64,000 nt of DNA. Source: CBFDBF01 sp050287965 (GTDB lineage Bacteria > Pseudomonadota > Gammaproteobacteria > Chromatiales > Chromatiaceae). This document shows positions 43,755-51,378 of this stretch, piece after piece (position 1 is the stretch's first letter; the number at the start of each line of letters is the position of its first letter). The notes under the pieces are model-generated. The model ran no database searches. It saw only the letters and a program-made list of their open reading frames with translations, and had not been told where the DNA came from. Location: contig JBNKCX010000010.1 of assembly GCA_050287965.1 (NCBI GenBank), positions 31,243-95,242 of the forward strand. Direction: 5' to 3'. A program made the position numbers and the translations under genes.

Positions 43755-45128
43755 ATGCGATCGATTCGTAGTCAATTATTGGTTTGGGTGTTCGCGACCT
43801 TTTTCGGGGTGACCGTACTGGTTTCACTGGTAGCCTATTATGTTGCCGGTCACGAACTGGAGGAGGTGTTTGATGCCGAGCTGGCCCAATCGGCCCGGAT
43901 GATCAGCTACTTCACGGTTGATCAGATAGATTACAACCAGCACACCATAACCGGCTCATCCGATAAGCAACAAGAAGGTCACAAATACGAAAAACACATC
44001 AGTTTCCAGATTTGGCAAAAAGACGATCCCATGCTCAAGTCCGTATCGGCACCGAGCTATCCGTTGGCCGAGAAACCCGGATTCAGCCATACCCAGGTCG
44101 GAGACAGGATCTGGCGGGTCTTTGCACTATACCCTTCCAATACCCCTTATCGTATTTACACCGCCAGTGATGACAAGGTGCGTGAAGACCTGTCACTGAA
44201 CATCATCAAGGGAGTGGGGCTGTTGGTCGTATGGATCCTGCCGATGCTGGCCGTACTGGTGTACCTAGGCGTCAGGAAAGGCCTGCTGCCTCTGAATAAC
44301 CTGTCACGGCAGGTCAAGGATCTTGATGTCGATGCGTTATCCTCGCTGCGCGACGAGGGCTCGCTGCAGGAACTGAAGCCTCTTGTCACCGCGATCAATA
44401 CCATGTTGCGGAGACTGCAGGAGGCCAGAGACAAGGAGCGCCGCTTCATTGCCGATGCCTCCCATGAACTGCGTACGCCGTTAAGCGGCATCAAACTGCA
44501 TGCCCAGCTTGCCAGGCAGGCCACCAGTGAGAAGCAGCGCCAGAAGGAACTTGAGATTATCGACCATGCGGTAGACCGCAGCGCCCGATTGATCGAACAG
44601 ATGCTGACATTGGCGCGGCTGGAACCGGGTACGGTGCTGGAGAATAACGAGCCCATACAGCTCCTTGACCTGATCGGTGAAGTCATCAGCCAGCTGTCAG
44701 GTCTGATCGATGAGCAGGGTTGTCAGATATCGGTTCACAATGAAGCAGGCGCGGCGGACATCAGCGTTCACAGCAATCGTCTGCTGCTGCATACCTTGTT
44801 GCGTAACCTGATGGACAACGCCATACGCTACGGCGGCAGGGACGGCGAGCTTGAAATCCACCTGGTGCCGGAGGAACGGTCAACCCTGATACGGGTGCGG
44901 GATCACGGGCCGGGAATTCCCCAGGAGCATCTGCCGCAGATAACGGAGCGTTTCTGTCGCCTGGCCGGGCAGGAGGTGGACGGCTGCGGACTGGGGCTGT
45001 CCATTGCCACCGCGGCCGCCACGAGCATCGGCGCGACGCTCGACATCAGTAACTGCGCGGACGGCCCGGGGCTGAATGTGGAGCTGCGCCTGCCCCGTAA
45101 TGATCCGGCTGGGTCGGACGTCAACTAA
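43755..45128 (+). CDS. Sensor histidine kinase, PmrB/QseC-like
   Basis: A 457-residue membrane kinase. Helices at about 8-30 and 155-178 frame a periplasmic domain of about 125 residues. The HAMP segment, His237 (ASHELRTPLSGIKLHAQL), the N box and the G boxes (VRDHGPGIP, GCGLGLSIATAAAT) are intact. PmrB-type kinases sense iron, low pH or cationic peptides, and QseC-type ones other cues. The periplasmic domain here shows no ExxE iron motif that I can see, so the signal is open. Confidence 0.93.
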   Translation: MRSIRSQLLVWVFATFFGVTVLVSLVAYYVAGHELEEVFDAELAQSARMISYFTVDQIDYNQHTITGSSDKQQEGHKYEKHISFQIWQKDDPMLKSVSAPSYPLAEKPGFSHTQVGDRIWRVFALYPSNTPYRIYTASDDKVREDLSLNIIKGVGLLVVWILPMLAVLVYLGVRKGLLPLNNLSRQVKDLDVDALSSLRDEGSLQELKPLVTAINTMLRRLQEARDKERRFIADASHELRTPLSGIKLHAQLARQATSEKQRQKELEIIDHAVDRSARLIEQMLTLARLEPGTVLENNEPIQLLDLIGEVISQLSGLIDEQGCQISVHNEAGAADISVHSNRLLLHTLLRNLMDNAIRYGGRDGELEIHLVPEERSTLIRVRDHGPGIPQEHLPQITERFCRLAGQEVDGCGLGLSIATAAATSIGATLDISNCADGPGLNVELRLPRNDPAGSDVN

Positions 45129-45146
45129 CTGTTTTTACAGGATAAA

Positions 45147-45162
45147 CCGCGGCTCCCCGCGG
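45147..45162. other. CCGCGG hairpin after the kinase gene
   Basis: CCGCGG-CTCC-CCGCGG, a short perfect stem-loop without a T-run. It may weakly separate the kinase transcript from the regulated promoter that follows. Confidence 0.4.
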
Positions 45163-45201
45163 AAAGGCAACCGGGTCCGTTTGTGGCCTCGCGGCGGGGA
45201 T

Positions 45202-45245
45202 ATTAAGGATGAGCTAAGCCAGACTTAAGGTCTCCTCCCTATACT
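45202..45245 (+). promoter_or_regulatory. Triple PmrA-type box and -10 element of the biosynthesis/export operon
   Basis: Three half-sites in exact 11-bp phase: ATTAAG (45202-45207), GCTAAG (45213-45218) and CTTAAG (45224-45229). A candidate -10, TATACT, lies at 45240-45245. It is about 40-80 bases before the start of the SDR-SCP2 gene. The upstream operon has the same box with two half-sites. Confidence 0.65.
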
Positions 45246-45282
45246 TTTTTGCCAGTTAATCGTGTTAACAGGCCCTAATATC

Positions 45283-46845
45283 ATGAGATCGGGACAAACC
45301 CTTTTGTTGACGGGTGCCAACGGCTACGTCGGCAAGCATCTGCTGGTGGCCCTGCTGGAAAAGGGACACAGGGTGATCACTCTGGTCCGGCGCAGAAACG
45401 GCAGCCTGGAAGAGCGCCTGGTTCTGGCTCTGGAGCCCTTCGCCAAACTGTGGAGCGGCCATCTTGAAGTAATCGAGGGGGATATCACGGTCGCCGGCTG
45501 TGGTGTGGACCCCGCCACGCTGGATCGCCTGCGTGCACTGGGAATCGATGCCTGTATCCACAGCGCCGGGCTGACACGGTTCGATGATCATCTGGAGGAG
45601 GAGATCCGGGATCATAATCTGCACGGCACCCGCCGGGTATTCGAACTCTGCACGAGTCTCGGGATACCCCATTTTCACCACATCAGTACCTCGTTCGTGG
45701 CGGGGGATTATGCACAGCGCTTCAGGGAGACCGACCTGAATGTCGGTCAGGATTTCCGCAATCCCTATGAGCGGGCGAAATATGATGCGGAACAGTATCT
45801 GCGTCAGGTCAGCGGGAACGGGGATACCTCTATACATATCTATCGCCCCAGCATCGTCATCGGCGGTTATATGCTCGGGGAAAGTAACAGCGCCAGTACC
45901 GTATATACCTTCCTGAAATCCCTGCACTTCATACGTCAATGCTGCGTATTGGATCTGAAAAAGGGCCGCAACAAATTCGCGCCCCTTGGTGCGCGGATCG
46001 AAGGCGATGAAATTTTCATCCCGTTACGGGTGGCCGCAGACCCGGACGCTACCCTGAACCTGGTACACATTGAGCAGGTGGTGGCGGTATTGACGGCGGG
46101 AATCGAGGGCGCCGCCGATAGCTTCAGCGTGCGACACATTGTCGGCAGTCGTGATTTTGATCTGGATGAGGTGCGGCGGGTGTTTTGCGGCTCCATGGGG
46201 ATCAGGGGCCCCGTTTATGTCACGGAAGATGAGTTCGCAAACGCGCCGCGTAACTCGCTGGAAGAGCGGTTTTTTCGTTCCACCAGGGCCTATCAGCCCT
46301 ACATGCATTCCCGGCCGATGTTCGACCAGGGTGAATTCGCCGCCGGTAACGAACGGGGAGCGGATCTTGACGAACTGGTGGAAGAGTTCCTGGGTCATAT
46401 GGAACATAAGGAGCAGAGCAAGCCGTCACCCAATCTGGGCGGTCTTGCTCTGGAGTGTCTGAGCGTCGATTCAGCGCGCCACTATTTCGACAAGCTGGTG
46501 GGGCGGGAATTCGGGACCGATTTTCTCGGCGGCAGAAATTATCTCGATGCCAGCATACGTTTTATCGTGCACGGCAAGCCGACCTTCGACCGCACGCTGC
46601 GTTTCTCCAAAGGGCATGCCGCCTATCTGCCCGATAGCGATGAGGCCGTCTGCAGTTACGAGATGGACGAACGGACGTTCCGTGATATCAGCCATAGTTA
46701 TCTCGATCCGAAGCAGGCCTTCTTCAAGGGTCTGATCAAGATCAGCGGGGATATGGAGACCGGCCTGAAGTTTGCGCACATTCTCAGTGATTACTACCGG
46801 CATATTGATGACCATGTTATCGATGAGCTGAGTGAAGCATGCTGA
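45283..46845 (+). CDS. Thioester-reductase-like SDR fused to an SCP2 lipid-binding domain
   Basis: A 520-residue cytoplasmic enzyme. The ATG at 45283 is preferred over an in-frame GTG at 45262. Residues 1-380 are an extended short-chain dehydrogenase of the Male-sterility/NAD_binding_4 type: TGANGYVGKHL (10-20), IHSAGLTRFDD, and the catalytic pair Y162-x3-K166 (NPYERAK). Members reduce acyl thioesters to aldehydes or alcohols. Residues about 405-515 match the SCP2 sterol/lipid-carrier domain (DRTLRFSKGHAAY, ISGDMETGLKFAHIL). The fusion suggests a lipid substrate held by the enzyme itself. It leads a six-gene operon and overlaps the exporter gene by 7 bases. Confidence 0.85.
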   Translation: MRSGQTLLLTGANGYVGKHLLVALLEKGHRVITLVRRRNGSLEERLVLALEPFAKLWSGHLEVIEGDITVAGCGVDPATLDRLRALGIDACIHSAGLTRFDDHLEEEIRDHNLHGTRRVFELCTSLGIPHFHHISTSFVAGDYAQRFRETDLNVGQDFRNPYERAKYDAEQYLRQVSGNGDTSIHIYRPSIVIGGYMLGESNSASTVYTFLKSLHFIRQCCVLDLKKGRNKFAPLGARIEGDEIFIPLRVAADPDATLNLVHIEQVVAVLTAGIEGAADSFSVRHIVGSRDFDLDEVRRVFCGSMGIRGPVYVTEDEFANAPRNSLEERFFRSTRAYQPYMHSRPMFDQGEFAAGNERGADLDELVEEFLGHMEHKEQSKPSPNLGGLALECLSVDSARHYFDKLVGREFGTDFLGGRNYLDASIRFIVHGKPTFDRTLRFSKGHAAYLPDSDEAVCSYEMDERTFRDISHSYLDPKQAFFKGLIKISGDMETGLKFAHILSDYYRHIDDHVIDELSEAC

Positions 46846-48986
46846 TACCGGCAGGGTTTATTGAGCGACACTTCCGCGCCATCGTGCTGATCACGGTTGT
46901 TCTCTCCCTGTTGTCCGCCATCCCCGTGGCCGGCCTGCGCATGGCCAACTCCTTTGACGGCTGGATCGATAAGGGCGATGACCTGTACCGGACCTATGAG
47001 ACCTTTACCCGCCACTTCGGCGGTGACGATACCTTGTTGCTGGTTTTCAATACCCGTGATCTTCTGCAGGACGATGCGGCCGCGGATATTGATATCGATA
47101 ATCCCCTCGCCGAGGTGCCGAAAGGCCCGGTGTGGCGCTATACGGAAGCGGTTGAGCGGTTGCGCACGATGGCGGGTGTAACCGGTATCGTGGATCCGGT
47201 GAGCCTGTATGTGCAGCAGAACGGTTTCGATCCGTCCATCGCGCTGGCTCTGAACAACAGGAAGCTGGCGGACAGAAAACGCGGCGAACTGGAGACAAGG
47301 ATTCCCGGCAACTGGGGGCCGCTGGTCTCACGGGATCTGCACAAGCTGGGCCTGTTGATCCATCTCGATCCGCAGTTGCGGCAGGAACATTCCGACATGG
47401 TGGCGGAGGTGCGTGCTGTTTTCGATCAGGCCGCCATCCCCTACCTGATGGCGGGAGTGCCGTATTTTTCCACTGTATTAGAGGCGTCCCTTACCCGGGA
47501 TCTTACCCTGGTCATCAGTCTGCTGATCGGCATAGCGCTGGTTTCCCTTACCCTGCTGCTGCGTAGCTGGCGGGTGGTGGCGGCTACCGGCGCGGGACTG
47601 GCGGCAGGCATCATCATCACCCTGGGCATCGGTGCCCTGATCGGCATTCAGCTTACCCTGATGACCCTGATCCTGTTTCCCCTGCTGTTCTGCGTGGGGC
47701 TGACCACCGCCGTGCATCTGTTCAGCCGTCGCAGGAACGGGGATTGGCAACTGGAGTATGCCTTCGGACAGATACTGCGACCCGCGGCTATCGCCATGGT
47801 CACCACCCTGGCGGGCTGTATCGCCTTCCTGTTCGCGCCCCAGAACATTATCCGGCAACTGGGGATGCTGCTGCCCATGGGCATCGTCCTTACCTTTGCC
47901 ATGATGCTGGTATTCACCCCCGCTTTGCTGCGCTGGCTGAACGGCGCACGGCCGCTGCCCGCCCTGGCCGGCAGCCGGTTTCATCCTTTCGCCGCGCATA
48001 CCGGATCCCTGCGCAAGCCGGTTAGCCTGTTGCTTGCCGCCGTCGCCGCCGGTTCCCTGCTGTTGCTCTCCGGTATCAAGACCAATCCGGACGCCATTTT
48101 CTTCTTCGCCGAGAAGAGCGAACTGGTACAGGCCTACCGGCAGATAGAGGACGGGCTCGGCGGACTGTTGACGGTAGAGGTGATGGTCCGGGCCGACGCT
48201 GATCACAGCGTACTTTCTCCCCCCGACCGCGAGCGTATCACCCGGTTTATCGAGCAGGTTGAACAGATGCCGGGTCTTACTTCGCAGTTCAGCGCCTATG
48301 ATCTGCTGTCCGAAGGAGGGCAATCGCAACCCGCGGGGCTGAAGCAGTTTCTCGACCAGAAACAACAGTTGCTGCGCATCTCGTTGCGTTTCCGCAATCT
48401 CTCCGGGCAGGGTTTTAATGAGATTCTGGCCGGGCTTAACAGCCGCTGGCAGGGCGTTCAGAACGGTGAACCGGGGCTTTCCATGCAGGTGACCGGTCAG
48501 ATCCCGTTGATACTCATGGCCCAGGAGCGGTTGCTGCAGATACAGGGGATCGTATTCGCCGTCATTATCGCGGTCATCGCTTTCCTGCTGTTGCTGTTCC
48601 TGCGCGCCTTCTGGGTGCTGGGTCCGGCGCTGGCCGCCAACCTTCTGCCCCTGCTGATCACCTGCGGTGCCATGGTGCTGATGGATATACATCTCAACCC
48701 CATCAACATCTTCGTCGCCAGTGTACTGCTGGGTGTTATCGTGGATGACACGGTGCATCTGCTCTATGCGGCCCGAACCAAAGGTTCCATGGAACAGGCG
48801 CTGCAGGAGGTGCGGCCGGCGTTGTGGATTACTTCGGTAACCGTCGTCCTGGCTTTCTCCTCGTTGCTGGTTTCGGAGATCGTGCCCCTGTTTCAGTTCG
48901 GTCTGCTTTCGGTCATCGCGGTGGTCACCGCCTATCTCTGCGACGTCTATCTGTTGCCGCAACTGACGCCCAGGAGGGTTTTATAG
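46839..48986 (+). CDS. RND/MMPL family lipid exporter (HpnN-like)
   Basis: Inner-membrane transporter of 715 residues with twelve predicted helices in two halves, each with a large periplasmic loop. The second half carries the family motif LLGVIVDDTVHLLYAAR. A sterol-sensing-like bundle follows each loop. It is the size class of HpnN and MmpL-like exporters, which move hydrophobic lipids, not of drug pumps. It is translationally coupled to the SDR-SCP2 gene and followed 1 base later by the adenylating enzyme. The MlaC-like protein at 42438 is the obvious periplasmic partner. Confidence 0.9.
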   Translation: MLIPAGFIERHFRAIVLITVVLSLLSAIPVAGLRMANSFDGWIDKGDDLYRTYETFTRHFGGDDTLLLVFNTRDLLQDDAAADIDIDNPLAEVPKGPVWRYTEAVERLRTMAGVTGIVDPVSLYVQQNGFDPSIALALNNRKLADRKRGELETRIPGNWGPLVSRDLHKLGLLIHLDPQLRQEHSDMVAEVRAVFDQAAIPYLMAGVPYFSTVLEASLTRDLTLVISLLIGIALVSLTLLLRSWRVVAATGAGLAAGIIITLGIGALIGIQLTLMTLILFPLLFCVGLTTAVHLFSRRRNGDWQLEYAFGQILRPAAIAMVTTLAGCIAFLFAPQNIIRQLGMLLPMGIVLTFAMMLVFTPALLRWLNGARPLPALAGSRFHPFAAHTGSLRKPVSLLLAAVAAGSLLLLSGIKTNPDAIFFFAEKSELVQAYRQIEDGLGGLLTVEVMVRADADHSVLSPPDRERITRFIEQVEQMPGLTSQFSAYDLLSEGGQSQPAGLKQFLDQKQQLLRISLRFRNLSGQGFNEILAGLNSRWQGVQNGEPGLSMQVTGQIPLILMAQERLLQIQGIVFAVIIAVIAFLLLLFLRAFWVLGPALAANLLPLLITCGAMVLMDIHLNPINIFVASVLLGVIVDDTVHLLYAARTKGSMEQALQEVRPALWITSVTVVLAFSSLLVSEIVPLFQFGLLSVIAVVTAYLCDVYLLPQLTPRRVL

Positions 48987-48987
48987 A

Positions 48988-50037
48988 ATGGAATCCCGTA
49001 CCGCCCTGTTAAAGGAGATGCTTGCCCTGCACTTTCATCCGCGGGAGGGTGCGGCCTACTGGCTGGAGAAACAGCACCGGCTCGGCATCTCGATTGTGGA
49101 AGAGATCCGGGGCTTCGAGCAGTTGTACCTGCTCGGCCCCATGGACCTGGAAGCCCTGCGGCAACGTCCGGTGGAGGATTTCGTGCCGCGCTGTTTTCAC
49201 GGCAAACGCCCGCTGATCCTGGCGGAGACCGGGGGCGCCACCGGCGTGCCCAAGACCACCGCCTGGTTCGAGGAGGATTTCGAGGGGGCCTTCATCCGGC
49301 CGTTTCTGACCGTTACCGAAGAGACGCGCAAGGGGTGGCCTGAAGACGGTCACTGGTTATGGCTCGGACCCTCCGGCCCCCACATCATCGGCAAGGCCGC
49401 CCGCCGTATCGCCCGGCTCACCACCGGCAGCGACGCCTTCAGCATCGATTTCGATCCCCGCTGGTATCGGCGCCTGGGCGGTGCCACCCTGGCCGGTCGC
49501 CGTTATCTGGAGCATGTACTGGAGCAGGCGGAACGGATCATCCACCAACAGAACATCCGCTACCTGTTCACCACCCCCGCGGTGCTGGAGCCCCTGCTGG
49601 AACGGATGACGGAGCAGGAGCGGGATGCCGTCCGCTTTATCTATCTGGGGGGTATGCCGGTTACGGACGGGCAGATGGCCCGGTTCACCGCCGGTTGTCC
49701 CCGGGGAGAAATCCTCAACGGCTACGGCAACACCCTGTTCGGCGTCTGTCACCGCATCGGCGGCGGCCACTATTCCCAGAGCGAGGGAATCGTGCCGCAG
49801 GTGATTCCACTGGATGAATCGTTGAGCGATGGAGCACGCCTCCGCCAGGCGGTGTCTTATGGAGAACGGGGTCAGGTGGTGATGCATCGTCTGACCGAGA
49901 GCGCCCTGCTGTTGAATGTGCTGGAACGGGACGGCGCGGTGCGGCTTATGCCCCTGGAACAGGGCGGCGCCGACGGGATCGGTGAACCACAACCGCTGCA
50001 ACAACACGGCTTCAAGGTCGTCAACGGGATCTACTGA
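48988..50037 (+). CDS. Adenylate-forming enzyme, LuxE/F390-synthetase-like
   Basis: A 349-residue protein of the ANL superfamily without the usual C-terminal subdomain. The nucleotide-binding loop ETGGATGVPK is at 80-89. Further core elements are YLGGMPVTDG, a GYGNTLFG (A5-like) and YGERGQVVMHRLTESALLL (A7-like). The size and missing lid resemble LuxE acyl-protein synthetases and coenzyme F390 synthetases, which activate a carboxylate as acyl-AMP. In context it could supply an activated acid to the reductase at 45283. It starts 2 bases after the exporter and ends inside the start of the aminotransferase. Confidence 0.78.
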   Translation: MESRTALLKEMLALHFHPREGAAYWLEKQHRLGISIVEEIRGFEQLYLLGPMDLEALRQRPVEDFVPRCFHGKRPLILAETGGATGVPKTTAWFEEDFEGAFIRPFLTVTEETRKGWPEDGHWLWLGPSGPHIIGKAARRIARLTTGSDAFSIDFDPRWYRRLGGATLAGRRYLEHVLEQAERIIHQQNIRYLFTTPAVLEPLLERMTEQERDAVRFIYLGGMPVTDGQMARFTAGCPRGEILNGYGNTLFGVCHRIGGGHYSQSEGIVPQVIPLDESLSDGARLRQAVSYGERGQVVMHRLTESALLLNVLERDGAVRLMPLEQGGADGIGEPQPLQQHGFKVVNGIY

Positions 50038-51314
50038 TGGACACTGCCGTAGAAGACTTACTGCAACTGAAGCGGGACTACCTCATCCCCTGCGTCTACC
50101 ACTTTTACCAACAACCCATGGTGCTGGAGCGGGGCGAGGGCGCTCGCTTGATCGATCAGGAGGGAAAGCAGTATCTGGACGCCTACTCCGGTGTCGGGGT
50201 GGTCAATTGCGGGCACTGCAATCCGGAGATCGTGGCGGCCACGGAGAGACAGCTTTCGCGGCTGCAGCACACCACCTCCATCTATCTGACGGAACCGGTA
50301 CTGCGGCTGGCGGAGCGGCTGGCGGCGTTCGTGCCTGGAGACCTGCGGCGCAGCTTTTTCTGCAGCAGCGGCAGCGAAGCCAATGAACGCGCCCTGCTGC
50401 TGGCCCGGCTGGCCACCGGACGCGAGGATTTTATCGCCATGAGCCGCGGTCTGCACGGCGGCACCTATTTGACCAGCGCCCTGACCGGACTGGAGTTCTG
50501 GCGCACCGATCCCTTTATGCCCGATACGGTCCATTTCACACCCAGCCCGGTCTGCCGCGAGTGTCCCTGGGGATTGAAACAACAGGATTGCGATCTGCGC
50601 TGTGCCCGGGAGATCGAGGTGGTGCTGGAACAGAACCCCGGAAAGATCGCGGCCTTTATCGCCGAACCCATCCACGGTAACGGCGGCATTGTGGCGCCGC
50701 CGCCGGGGTTCTATCCGCGGGTGAAACAGATCCTGGAGAAACACCATGTGCTGCTGATCATGGATGAGGCGCAGACCGGCTTTTGCCGTACCGGCGACCG
50801 TTTCGGGTTTGTGGGCGCCGGGGTGCAGCCGGACATCATCACCCTGTGCAAGGCGCTGGGTAACGGCATGCCTATCGCGGCCATGATGACCGGCGACCGG
50901 CTGGCCGAGGCCTGGACTCGCCCCGGTGCGGCCACCTTCGGCGGCAACCCGGTCAGCGCCGCTACCGCCCTGGCCGTCCTGGACTATATGGAGACCCACA
51001 CCCTGGAGAGGAATGCCCGCCGCATGGGGGCGCTGCTGCGGGAACGGCTCGAGACCCTTCAGCAGAACTTTCCCCTTATCGCCGAGGTGCGCGGCCGCGG
51101 CCTGATGCTGGGGATGGAACTGGTGGATGAAAAGGGCGAACCCGCGGCGGCGCAGATGGACCGCATCCTGGAAGAGCTGAAGAACATCGGCATCCTCGTG
51201 GGCAAGACCGGCCCCGGCCGCAATGTACTGACCCTGATGCCGCCTCTGATCGTTACGGAGAAGGATATCGAGATTTTATGTCAGGGACTTGAGCATGCAT
51301 TTGCAAAGGTGTAG
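50037..51314 (+). CDS. Class III PLP-dependent aminotransferase
   Basis: A 425-residue enzyme of the GabT/ornithine/omega-aminotransferase family. The PLP lysine is Lys272 (TLCKALGNGMPI). The phosphate cup SGSEANERALL and the aspartate of MDEAQTGFCRTG are intact. A four-cysteine insert (VCRECPWGLKQQDCDLRC), known from several class III enzymes, lies before the EPIHGNGG strand. These enzymes often transaminate terminal aldehydes or amines. After an adenylating enzyme and a thioester reductase it could convert the aldehyde product to an amine. Its ATG overlaps the previous stop (TGATG). Confidence 0.9.
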   Translation: MDTAVEDLLQLKRDYLIPCVYHFYQQPMVLERGEGARLIDQEGKQYLDAYSGVGVVNCGHCNPEIVAATERQLSRLQHTTSIYLTEPVLRLAERLAAFVPGDLRRSFFCSSGSEANERALLLARLATGREDFIAMSRGLHGGTYLTSALTGLEFWRTDPFMPDTVHFTPSPVCRECPWGLKQQDCDLRCAREIEVVLEQNPGKIAAFIAEPIHGNGGIVAPPPGFYPRVKQILEKHHVLLIMDEAQTGFCRTGDRFGFVGAGVQPDIITLCKALGNGMPIAAMMTGDRLAEAWTRPGAATFGGNPVSAATALAVLDYMETHTLERNARRMGALLRERLETLQQNFPLIAEVRGRGLMLGMELVDEKGEPAAAQMDRILEELKNIGILVGKTGPGRNVLTLMPPLIVTEKDIEILCQGLEHAFAKV

Positions 51315-51316
51315 GA

Positions 51317-51332
51317 GGCCTGTCCCCAGGCC
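51317..51332 (+). other. Short hairpin in the 64-base operon gap
   Basis: GGCCTG-TCCC-CAGGCC between the aminotransferase and U32 genes. It has no T-run. It may tune expression or mRNA stability between the two halves of the operon. Confidence 0.4.
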
Positions 51333-51378
51333 GATGAATGGAGCGTAGGGGCAGGCTTGCTTCGCGTTTCGAGGAGAG

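Noticed and set aside
47478..48962. Minus-strand ORF (494 residues) opposite the RND lipid exporter
   Set aside because: It is very rich in Gln, Gly, His and Arg, as expected from the complement of hydrophobic codons. No domain is present.
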